Shown in pieces: positions 1 through 10,050 of a DNA stretch of 64,000 nucleotides; position 1 is the stretch's first letter; every line of letters begins with the position of its first letter. Position numbers and translations under genes: made by a program. Location: positions 17,918,001 to 17,982,000 of the forward strand of contig OU452204.1 of the NCBI GenBank assembly GCA_911728435.2, read 5' to 3'. The stretch comes from Apoderus coryli. Taxonomy: Eukaryota; Arthropoda; Insecta; Coleoptera; Attelabidae. Below the pieces are notes generated by a model, which was given only the letters and a program-made list of their open reading frames with translations, made no database searches and was not told the DNA's origin.

Positions 1-284
1 GGCCAATGAATTTGGATTAAGTTTTGCTTTTTTATATATGGATATTGTCTAGATAGAAAGTTTTCACAATTTTAATGACAAGTGATTGTTAAGATTTTCA
101 AAATTCCTTTAACATCATTCTACAATAGGTGCCATTTATACAGGGTGTTACATTATCCCGTAGCATATCAAACTTACGTTTTTTTAAATGGAAAACCCTA
201 GATATTATTTTTAACTTAGGTTATCAAATTCCATATAGTAATCCTGGAAAGTATTAATTTCCCTGCTAACTACACAGTATACTG
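1..284. other. intergenic, no gene seen
   Basis: AT-rich sequence without a supported reading frame. A TACAGGGTGTT motif at about 137-148 recurs elsewhere in the window (near 7300 and 19803) and is probably an edge of an interspersed repeat. Confidence 0.5.
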
Positions 285-1330
285 TTGAATTAATATCTGT
301 TGATAACAAATAATTTCATTACTAATAACAAAGATTAATGTACATTAATATTTGCTTCTTCTTCTTAGGACGCCGTCTCCCTACTAAGGTTGGCGATCCA
401 AATGGCTATTGTTGTGCGGGAAACCGCAGCTCTGAAAATTTCTATGGACGTCTGTCCGAACCATCTACGTAAGTCCCTCAGCCATGAATTTTGTCTACGG
501 CCGACTGACCATTTTCCTTCGATCTTTCCCTCTATTATCAGGTGGAGAATCTCATATCGTTCGCCTCTCATGATATGTCCTAGGTACTGCAGCTTTCTCT
601 CCTTGATTGTCGTGAGGAGTTCTTTGTGTTTACCCATTTGCTGCATAACCTCTATGTTTGTCTTATGTGCCGTCCAAGAAACTCGCAGCATTCGTCTGTA
701 GGCGTACATTTCGAACGCATCGATTCTCTTTTCTGTGGTTGCATCAATGGTCCAGCTCTCACATCCGTATAGAAGGACAGGGAAGATGTAGCAGCGAAGT
801 AATCTAATCCGGAGATCCAGGCTGAGGTCTCGGTTTGCCAGAAGTGTCCTCATGTTATTCAGAATTTTCCGTGCTTGCGCAATTCTTGATCTAATTTCGG
901 TCTTTGAGTCGCATTGCTGGCTGACGAGTAGCCCCAAGTATTTTATAGATGACACTTGTGTAATGTGCTCTCCGTTGATCATTAGAGTAACGGGTCTTGG
1001 GGATTTCGAGAATACCATCAGTTTGGTCTTGGATGTATTCATATAAAGCCCAAAGTTCTCACTATACTCCACAATAAGGTTCATAAGGGATTGAAGTTCT
1101 GTTATACTGCTGGCTATTACGACGGTATCATCTGCGTATGGAAGGTTACTTATATTGATTCCATTGATCTTTATGCCTGCAGTTGAATTTTCGAGAGCTT
1201 CGATGAATATTGCCTCAGAGTAGAGATTAAACAGTAGTGGGGACAGTACACAACCTTGTCGCACGCCTAATATTTGCTAATAATACTAATTTCACACAAC
1301 TAACCCAATTATTAATATCCAAAAGTCATC
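285..1330. repeat. palindromic MITE-like repeat split by an RTE insertion
   Basis: Sequence left of the RTE copy (about 285-356) and right of it (about 1268-1330) are imperfect inverted complements once the RTE is removed. The centre is the palindrome ATTAATGTACATTAAT at 334-349 flanked by A/T-rich arms. The same palindrome, within almost identical flanks of about 27 bp, is the centre of the 199-bp TTAA element at 20224-20422, so the two are probably related elements. Outer borders were not found. Confidence 0.5.
357..1267 (-). mobile_element. 5'-truncated RTE-type LINE (reverse transcriptase C-terminal part)
   Basis: One open frame of 299 codons (365-1264, minus) starts inside the reverse transcriptase domain at the RQGCVLSPLLFN block, carries the catalytic YADD motif about 40 residues on, and ends with the C-terminal region seen in RTE-type endonuclease-reverse transcriptases (YLGHIMRGE, SWLRDLRRWFG). 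The copy is bounded by an 11-bp target-site duplication, TAATATTTGCT, at 346-356 and 1268-1278. Its 3' end is a short AAG-type simple repeat (plus-strand TTCTTCTTC at 357-367), as expected for RTE elements. The uninterrupted frame and intact duplication suggest a recent insertion. Confidence 0.85.
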
Positions 1331-2829
1331 ATCAAACAGTATATTTATACGAAATAAAACATCAAACTAATTTCTTATAACGAAAACAACATCAACAATA
1401 AACAAACATTCATTCCACAACGTTAATATCAGATTACATAATTCAAAATGTAAAAAGTAAATGTGGTGTGTAAAATTTTTGGATATATGTCAACGGGAGG
1501 TCTCTCGTTGAGAGTTTAGTTGTCCGGCTTTGATATGACAGTGACGGTGAACATCTGGAGCCATTTGAGCGGGGTCTTAATCAGCGGGATATCCGGTCTC
1601 CTTTATAGTTTTTGAAAAATTACTATTAACTGGTTATTAAAAGCAAAACGGCAACTATTAGACTTAGATAAATATATCGAAGATGCGAATAGTAGTAGAG
1701 GTGTTGATTAATAAATTAATATGGAAATATACTGTAGAGAGGAAGTTTTATAATTGACAGTGTTCCACTGCATTGATACGAGGGCCTCTTGAACCTAATC
1801 ATCAGAACACATCATTTTTGCACCTCTACATATATAATAAAACTGAAACAACTCGAAGTCAGCTACGTAATCAATTTGGTTGTCAAGTTTATTGTGTGTA
1901 ACCGGTTTCAGTCATAAGACCATCATCAGACACTAAACCAAACACAGAGAAGATAAATCGACGAATTTCATAGACGAATGTTCATGTCTTTACAATAACA
2001 AACATGTTTGAGTTTTATTATATAATGATGGACAGCTACTTTGAGAAATTGAACGATCTTTTCCAATTCTATATTGAACCTTCCGTTTTTCTGGTATTTG
2101 TCCTCAACTAAGACCTCAAACAGTTGATTTCCATCCTCGAAGTTCACTCACCCAATAAACAAATAGACCCTGGACATATAAAATAATTATGGATGAAATG
2201 ATAATAATACCACTGCATACAAGGGGGAGGTTTTCTTTCGCCTTGCGCTTTAATTGTAATTTCCGTGGCAAACGAGCATTGCAATTCAAATTGCGAGACA
2301 CACACACAGCATTAACGCCGCATGTTTGCTTTGAGGGTAGTTTAGAGCAGATAAAAGGGGCGTATGGTCGAGAAGTTGCCTTTAGGGTACTTGCAACACT
2401 TTATATTAATTTATGTTTGGGTTGGTTTATCAAATGTAAGAGGGAGAGAGATATTCTGATCTTTTGTTTATTTAGATCCCACTGAATTAATCGAATAAAG
2501 GCCATTAAACCGAAGAACTGTAGATTATTTGAGATACAAACGATACTTTTACAGATGATATTTATCTTGTATTAATATTGTTTTTTTTTTTGGCCTTATT
2601 CAGTTCATACACACCTTTAGTTGATTTTAAGCAAATGGTCCTTATCACATCCTGCTCCTGGGATTTACGGTCCATTTAAATAGCCTTCCAGTTTTCCACC
2701 TTTAATATTCTTAATACAGGTTAGCCCATTAGTGTGTGGGCGGAAGATATTTCAAGATCTATAAGCGATAGACAAAAAAATCCTTTACAAAACTTTTAGG
2801 CACTGAAGAGATGTACAACTCTAAAATGT
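1279..2829. other. intergenic, no gene seen
   Basis: No convincing coding sequence; the open frames at 2116-2485 overlap on both strands and resemble nothing I know. A hammerhead-like motif lies at 1889-1940. A T-rich run at about 2580-2592 may mark another repeat border. Confidence 0.5.
1889..1940 (-). ncRNA. hammerhead-ribozyme-like motif (candidate)
   Basis: On the minus strand CTGATGA (1923-1929) is followed after 13 nt by GAAA (1906-1909) and then by a self-complementary ACCGGT. The 13-nt spacer can fold as GGUC/GACU around a UUAU loop. Sequences either side (GUGU and ACAC) can form helix I. This is the layout of minimal hammerheads with a very short helix III that work as dimers, known from Penelope-like elements and satellites. 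An extra U after CTGATGA and a G-U closing pair weaken the call. Confidence 0.35.
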
Positions 2830-3912
2830 TTTCAATTATACCCCTTCTTTTCTTCGTTTTATTTTATTTATTTGTAAAACAGATACAGCCGTACACCCAA
2901 TTACACTGTTTTGTGTAAAGTTTAACCTAAACTTAAACTACTTAAAAACTAACTTACACTAAGAAACTAGGACTAAATATAACCGTACATTAGCGTTATA
3001 TAAAACAGTAAGAGTTCTCTGGTTTTGAAAAGATTTACAATTTCGAAAAATAAAACGTTTATAGCACTGATTTGTTATGGAGATGATATGCTCAGAAAAT
3101 GTAAGCTTAGTATCGAACAGAACGCCGAGATCCCTTACAGAGGCTCCATTCTTTAGTGGTGATAATGATGAAAATATATTCGAATTTCATTGGGTTTTTT
3201 GAGTAGGTATACGACATGCGTTTACATTTTTTTATGTTTAACAGAAGGAGATTTGATTCAGACCAATTTTGGATGTTATAAAGATCACTTTGGAGTGCAA
3301 TAGCATCAAGTGGATTTCGAATGATTCTATATATATTTAAATCATCGGCAAATAGCGAACATTCACTAAACTTTATAACCTGAGTTATGTCATCTATGAA
3401 AATTAAAAATAGAATAGGACCAAGTGTGCTTTCTTGTGGTACCCGTGATTTCGCAATAAACGTGTCAGAATTTTTGCCCAGAATTGAGACGTATTGGGGT
3501 CTGTCAGTTAAATAGGATTTTATAAATGAACATAATTTATCAGATATTGAAAAATGTTTGAGTTTATCAAGTAGTATATTGTGGTTAACGGTATCAAACG
3601 CTTTTGCGAAATCAGTGTAAATTGCGTCAACCTGGTCACCACCAGCCAGGATATCTGTTGTGAAATTGACAAAATCTAGTAGGTTTCCAGTAGTTGATCC
3701 GTGCATACGAAAACCATGTTGGACATTACATAAACGGTTTTTTAGATAGTAATTCATTTTTTGGCTGAGTATAATTTCAAATAAGATAGCTATGTTCGAA
3801 AGTATCGCTATAGGTCTATAATTTGTAATATGTTCTCGGTTTCCAATTTTGAAAATTGGTGATATTTTTGAAGTTTTAAGAGAGCAAGGAAATATTTGCT
3901 TTTTTAATGATA
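2830..3912 (-). mobile_element. LINE fragment with reverse transcriptase (CR1/Jockey-like)
   Basis: The minus strand from about 3910 reads a reverse transcriptase: NYRPIAILSN upstream of 3757, then a 216-codon frame (3107-3757) with QHGFR, DFAKAFDTVNH, a PQ-S-LGP block and FADD as catalytic motif. After a frameshift the region 2830-3110 still encodes the C-terminal linker (RDLGVLFDTKLTF). The endonuclease half is missing, so this is 5'-truncated and inactive. Confidence 0.8.
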
Positions 3913-5349
3913 AATTAAATATAACAAACAGTAAGTGGTTTAATTAAAACATCTTTACAACCCTCTAGGACGAACCTAATTGGCCACTCTGTATAATTTT
4001 AAGAGACTCACAACCTCAGCTGATCTTAATTATTGTTTGGTATAATTAAAGCAATGGCAACATTTCGCAGAGTGTGGTAGGTAAATTGGTTGTTTTTTAT
4101 ACTTCTTAATGCTTTTTAGCTTACAATTCATGTACAGTAGAGTTCAGTTGAAGTTTTGAGCTGATTTTTGATTCAAAATTGTTTTCCGCATGCTCGTAAA
4201 CGGTCTTTGAATGAACTGTCCAGTTCAATGGAGACTATAGGATGTGCTTGACCTATTCTGTCATTTCAATGGACGTCAGGTCGTGGTCTTTAAATATTTT
4301 AATGTTTATTTCTTCCACTTTTGGCAATAAACAGTCTGCAAACAATATCATGGCACAAAATGTGAGACATTTGTTTCTTACAAATGTTAAGTCAATTTGA
4401 ATAGATCAATCAAACAAACCGAATAACTTTTACTTTACATATCCAAATATTTAACAAAATCTGACAATAATATTAATTAAATCATTTTAAATGAGAAATT
4501 ACGCTAGTATGTTTCCTTTTAATAAAGTCCTGCCATATGGAAATAAATATTTCATTGAGATGTGTCCCTCAATGTGATGCAAATAAAATAAACCCAAGCC
4601 ATTCCGGATATATCATACAAGTAGAGTCGGTAATATTGTGTATCTAGTATATCGAGTGAAGTGCGTTTGAAAAGTCTGCAAAATATTTATCTAACCCGTT
4701 CCAAAATAAATATATTTATACTTCAGCTAATATATAGATAGGTAGGTAACGATCATATTTTGGAAGCTTGAAGACCGACCAGGTGGTGATGCTGTGTATA
4801 ATATACGAAAGTAAAAGTAGGTAAATTTAATTTTATCTATATAACATAAATATCGCTTACTTAAAATCAATTGAATTAATTATAATATAGTAAATTCCAA
4901 CAGAAACAGACATTCGTCATTTCCACTAGTTCGTAAACCAACTACAAGTATAGTCGTTATAGTCTCAATTGAAAACGTAAAAAAGCTTTCAACGGCATAC
5001 ATCTATTAGTTTGGAGGCATGAACGTATCATTATTATAGCGAAAATTAAAGCAAAATTATACGGGGTGTCCGGAAATGACATGTACAACGGAATAGCACA
5101 AATTCCTTGGCCTAAAATATGATAATTTAGGTGAACTTATCTATATACAAACTTGCGTGGTTTGGGCGCTAGAGGGCGTTAAAAGTGCATATTTTTTTAC
5201 GTTTTTTCAAATAAATCGAAATATATTTGATAGAACATTACTTAAATAGATTTTTTTTTTTTGGAATATGTTACTTCTTAAAGCTTCAATTTAATTTTTG
5301 ACATTTTCATTTAAATAAAAACAACTTATTCACTGAAGCAAGATTTAAT
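3913..5349. other. intergenic, no gene seen
   Basis: AT-rich, no supported frame on either strand. GGGGTGTCCGGAAA at about 5063 resembles interspersed-repeat edges common in insect genomes. Confidence 0.5.
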
Positions 5350-5955
5350 TTATCACCATCGAAAGTACAGGTATACAATGGCAGGACACTGCAAAGTACC
5401 TAGGGCTAACTTTGCTGTCATGGAGACCACACATCGAGAACAGCATCGCGAAAGCATCATTTCCAAACTCTAACCGATGATCTGCAGAAGGAGTAAGATG
5501 CCCATGCAGGTCAAGCTCCAAATGATTAAGGCAGTTGTGCAACCTGCCTTCATCTATGCCAGTGAATGTGTATACGCACCATCGTACCTGACCTTGATTC
5601 CTTCAGGGACACCATGAGGTTGAGGGCGCGACAGTCTTTGCGATGGCACACACACATGCACATGCAGCACCTCTGACGAAGGAATCTCCAGCATGAATAC
5701 AACAATAGGAGCCACGAATTATATTCCTATTTCAGGAAAACTAAATTTACATTTATGTTATATAGTGTTCCTAAATACAACGAAGGACAAACAACCAACA
5801 GAGGACCACAGCAAAAGGCGATGGTTCCCAAGCCAAACAACATGAGGGAGAGTTTTAGTGGTGTTAAAGTCTACCACACTACCTAGGGAAGTGGTAAGCA
5901 AACGCCTGATTGTCTATCGAGATTTTTCTCCCTAGGTCACAACAAAAAAAAAACC
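5350..5955 (+). mobile_element. jockey LINE 3' fragment
   Basis: Nucleotide-level similarity to the jockey copy on the minus strand at 23087-24540. Sense codons at 5351-5470 match its post-YADD region (IQWQDTAKYLG, SWRPHIE). The 3' untranslated part also matches: the block around CACTACCTAGGGAAGTGGTA near 5876-5897 is the complement of 23150-23172. The fragment ends in an A-run at 5944-5954. Several frameshifts make it non-coding. Confidence 0.8.
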
Positions 5956-6761
5956 CTCCGAGTTGTATTCGATGTGCGATATATAGGGAGTACAGTATGG
6001 TCCTGAAATTGTACAGTAGTCCGAGAGGGAAGGGCTTGTTTTAGAGCTGGGGGTACAAACTTAAATAACCAATATTGCTGCAGCCTCCAGCTGGTTTCGG
6101 CAACAAAAAGCAATGGTGGCGCGATTTAGCTTATATTATGATAATCTATCTAACCAAAAAGTCAATTAAAAATACAATAGAAAATTAAAGCGGTAAAAAT
6201 TCATTCATCTACAAACACTATTAATAATAAAATTAGATTACTTTTGAGATTTTGAAACAAGGAATTAGTGAATGGAAGTTAGCGCTAAAGAAAAAAATTG
6301 GAAAAATCTTATTGTTGGGCTGGAAAAAAAAAACAATTTGCAAAAATCTGTATAGTCAACAAATGCTTAATTTAAATAAAGCATTTTTAATTTAGAGTAG
6401 CTATTTTGCATCAATCTTACCAACGTGTCAAAGTTTCAAGTCAACAATCGCACCCCAGTTTTTAGAAGTATGGTTTAAACTTAACCCAATCCCCTACAGT
6501 GAAACAAAATTATTAGTTGCGGTATGCAGCTGATTATTAAACAACACAAACCAAACAAAATACTTAAGTACGCGTTTTGTTCGGATTTAGTAGTAATCCA
6601 TGAGACAAAGAGACTCTGGACATAGAAGCCACATCTTCCTTTATCAATCCAGTCTCAATCGGCCAATTAAAAAAGGATAATACATTTTTTCTTAAATCAT
6701 TACAATTTGACATGATTTTGAAGTGACTTCCAAAATCCGCTGACATGAAATTGAATAAAAA
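5956..6761. other. intergenic, no gene seen
   Basis: No supported coding sequence; a short minus frame at 6564-6746 has no recognisable features. Confidence 0.5.
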
Positions 6762-7185
6762 AGGATGACCATAGGCGGGTAAACGGAGGGGACCCTTGCC
6801 TTAATTATAACCTAACTTTTTCTTCTTTTGACTTTTATTCCAATTGTGCCAAACATATGATAAAATAAATTTTTCTACCTAAAAAAGACATTCTTGTTTT
6901 TGCTCGAAAAACTTAAAGGTTTAATAAAATTATTGAAACGAAGTTTTCCAAAATTTTAATAATGCTGTGTACTAAGGACCAATTTTGTCCTAAAATTTTC
7001 AAACGCAAATTTGTCGAAAACATTTAAGTTTTTCGAGAAAAAACAAGTATACCTTTTTTATGTAGAAAACTTTATTTTATCACATTTTTTGACACAAATG
7101 GAACAAAAGTCACAAGAAAAAAAAGTTAGGTTATAGTTAAGGCAAGGGTCCCCCTGTTTACCCGCCTATGGTCATCATTTTTCAT
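6762..7185. repeat. inverted-repeat MITE (~420 bp)
   Basis: The ends are long inverted repeats. The left arm begins TGACCATAGGCGGGTAAAC (about 6765) and continues with GGGACCCTTGCCTTAA; the right arm (to about 7180) is its complement with few mismatches. The arms run for roughly 90 bp and weaker pairing continues towards the centre (TTTTTGCTCGAAAAAC against GTTTTTCGAGAAAAAA). No coding capacity. Confidence 0.75.
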
Positions 7186-7924
7186 TCAATTTTATCTCAG
7201 TTTACGACATTTAACTAGTTGAATAAATATGTTACATTTCATTAATTCATCTTTTCTCGTTTCGAAAATATTTCAAAAAAATCGTCCTCAGGCAGTCATC
7301 TTTAACACCCTGTATCTTTGTAAATAAGGACTTTTCGAAAAATTACAATTTAGGTTTTTTTCATGAGTAGACGTCCCCAATTCGCTCACAAATTTTCAAT
7401 TTTTTAGAAATATCTTGTATAATGAAATTAATAATGGACCCAAAACACTACCCTGTGGCACACCAGTGGATATTCTTTAAAACCAGATACTCTTGAAATA
7501 ATAATTATTTAATATAGTCCGAAGAAATTGATACAATATTCACAAAACCTAAAAATGTCACCCCGTTCACAATATACAGAAGTATAAGAATGTGGTTTCA
7601 TGTATTTTAGTGACTGATAGGTTGTCTATTGATGTGCGGCTGAATAAACACGTACTAAACTTCTGTTTGGTTTTCGTGCTAGACCATAGTAGTAGTTGTT
7701 GAAAGAGTGGATCATCAATTTAGTCACATAATTACTTATCTGAAAGAAAAACCAGTCTTCCATTTACCGCTCCGATTATTGTTACAGTTGTTACTATACC
7801 TAACTAGGTGAGTGTCATTGAAGTATTATTATCCACAGAGCAGTTGTTCTGATTTCATGTCATCACTACATTTACACCAAGCTTCAAAAACATCAAACAT
7901 GAAAATTAACGGTAAACAATATTA
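7186..7924. other. intergenic, no gene seen
   Basis: Contains an AACACCCTGTATCT edge motif near 7303 and a short stretch at 7425-7470 whose minus translation resembles the S-GVPQGSVLGP block of a LINE reverse transcriptase. Too short to annotate as an element. Confidence 0.4.
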
Positions 7925-8410
7925 AAGTGACAAACCAAGCAAGTGAAAACTCACCAAAACAGATGTCAAAACTAACTAGAGGTCGATGTTAAAAAGAAAA
8001 ATAGTAATATAAAACAGTCACAATGTAAAATAAAAATGAAAACAATATTTCATTTGGAAACATGTTACAAAACAAAAAACATTTATCACATAATACGTTA
8101 AATGTTGAATTGTTGTGAAATAATGAATCAAAATCGTAAATAAATACAAAACTACAAGTAGTATTTTAGTTTAATCTTTGATAGATATCTATTTGCATAT
8201 ATTTGAAGTAGTTTTATATTTATTTACGATTTTGATTCATTATTTCACCAACAATTCAACATTTAACGTATTATGTGATAAGTGTTTTTTGTTTTGTAAC
8301 ATGTTTCCAAATGAAATATTATTTTTATTTTACATTGTCACTGTTTTATATTACTATTTTTCTTTTTAACATGTTTTGGTGAGTTTTCACTTGCTTGTTT
8401 TGTCACTATA
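7925..8410. repeat. long foldback repeat (arms ~200 bp)
   Basis: 7925-8155 and 8205-8410 are near-perfect inverted complements: from AGTGACAAACCAAGCAAGTG at the left edge to CACTTGCTTGTTTTGTCACT at the right edge, with a loop of roughly 50 bp. The left arm has an extra segment of about 25 bp (near 7962-7985). The apparent frame at 8178-8369 is only the right arm. Confidence 0.85.
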
Positions 8411-8691
8411 CTATACTATCTAAATTTTTTTATTATTTATGGATAATGTGACAGAGTGATGTCACAAACGTGTGATACATTTGCTGCCAGGTACCCAGAA
8501 AAACATAGGCCATCACCAAACGTTAATAGATAATTTCAAAAATTTCGGGTCCGTCATTTCTATAGATAATCCAGAAGCTATCACTCATACGTAAGTCCAC
8601 AGAAATAACGTATACTCATCGAGATCCATAAAATATTGTTAATGGTTGTTAGCGGTTGTTTTTGCTGGAAAGTTTGCGTTTCTAAAGCCGT
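8411..8691. other. intergenic, nothing recognised
   Basis: Short AT-rich spacer between two repeats, without coding signs. Confidence 0.5.
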
Positions 8692-10050
8692 GTATCCACT
8701 AGCAAGTCACTTGCGGAAGACCTGCTGCAAGTATTTCCTGAAGTGTTTCAACTCAAACCGAAGCTTGCGGAAGTCTGCTTCCAGAAGTAGTTTGTAGAAG
8801 TTATCACGACGAACTTGCTGCAAGAAATTGCAGACGTGTTGCCACACAATTAAGCCGTGTGTCCACTATCAAGTTTTCTTGCGGAAGTTGCTTCCAGAAG
8901 TGACTTCCAGAAGTTTTTGTCGTATAAACACGTATTAGAAGTCACGGCTTGCAGAAGTTACTTGCAGCAATTATGTGGAAACACGTGTTTGTTGCTTGCT
9001 GGAAGTAACTTGAAGGACTTGCTGTGAACTACAAGTGTTTTGAAGACTTGCAGAAGAAGTCGGGTATACGTAAACCATTTGTGGTATTCTCTTCTGTTTT
9101 CAGTTTTGTTTTGTGTTTTTTTTTTTGAGTTCTTTTCAAAATTTATAAAAATGGACAAAAATAAATTCGTTTGGAGTAGTGAAAAAACACATTTGGTAAT
9201 GGAAAAACAAGAAAGTTATCCTGAATTATGGGACACGTCCTCAAAAGACTATCAGAATAAAATTAAAAAACAAAATGCTTTAAAGGCAATTTGGAAAATT
9301 CCATTTGTTGTGAAGTCCGTTGGAATACTGAATCCAATCTTCTTCCGTTCTTCTTCCTAATAAATTCTTTTTTGTTTTTAATTTGTTTCTAGGAGCTTTC
9401 AACTATAAAGGCTTTTGTGTTCTTAATTTCTTTAAGGATCTTTCAATTACATTAGACAACGATGAAAACATCACCGATCAGTCCGAAAAAGTCCAAAACG
9501 ACAAAAAAAACGAACATGACGTCGTATTGGAAAATGCTCTGCAAATAATGCAAAAACCGTCTGATAAATACCAAATATTTGGTGACTTTGTCGCCTCAGA
9601 ACTTCGAGGTTTGAGAAAATCTGGGAGCAAGCGTAAACTTAAAAGATTAATTCAGCAGGCTATTCTAAAAGTGCCGGACGAAGACGATGAAGACAACTCG
9701 GACACGCAACTACTTAGTTCAGGTACAACTGGGCTTGAAAGCAAAAATGTATTTTGGAAACTTAAATCAGCCAATTTCTCACCCAAACATTTCATGTTGT
9801 TTTTTTTAATTTGTTTCTTTTTAATTAAATATGCTGCGATGGCAGCTGCCAATCTTATTTTGCCACAAGACATTTTTATACTGTCATTCGTAAAAAATGC
9901 AAACTACTGCAAGCTGTACTCACACTTTGCCACTATGAAGGTCATCCAAAATCAATTGTCGCGCCGGAAAACAATGAGTCGCATGTTTTTTCTAACTCCC
10001 ATTCGATTTAAAAACATTAAAAATGCATTAGTAGGTAATGTTGGATAAAT
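8692..10050 (+). mobile_element. decayed Harbinger-like element, right end not found
   Basis: Two copies of a terminus-like sequence, AGCCGTGTATCCACTAGCAA at 8692 and AGCCGTGTGTCCACTATCAA at 8852, precede a region rich in short repeats of the type CTTGCAGAAGT/CTTCCAGAAGT (8700-9060) and a MADF/BESS-like reading frame (9151-9740). Such a layout, sub-terminal repeats plus an accessory Myb/MADF-type protein, is typical of PIF/Harbinger transposons. No complementary right terminus and no DDE transposase were found. The assignment rests on context. Confidence 0.5.
9151..9740 (+). pseudogene. MADF/BESS-domain protein remnant
   Basis: From the ATG at 9151 a frame reads the start of a MADF (Myb/SANT-like) domain: FVWSSEKTHLVMEKQESY, PELWDTSSKDYQ, ending near 9300. 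The remainder of MADF is lost. A second frame (about 9440-9740) gives an acidic linker and a BESS-like motif (KYQIFGDFVASELRGL, about 9569-9650) followed by an acidic EDDED stretch. The halves are separated by stop codons and a T-rich stretch, either a decayed intron or deletion. Related proteins are DNA-binding factors, often encoded by Harbinger transposons or domesticated from them. Host gene status is unlikely because MADF is incomplete. Confidence 0.55.

Noticed and set aside
390..1046. Plus-strand open frames opposite the RTE copy
   Set aside because: They mirror the codons of the reverse transcriptase frame on the other strand and show no domain of their own.
8178..8369. Hydrophobic 63-codon frame as a small membrane protein
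   Set aside because: It lies wholly in the right arm of a foldback repeat; hydrophobicity follows from its T-rich composition.
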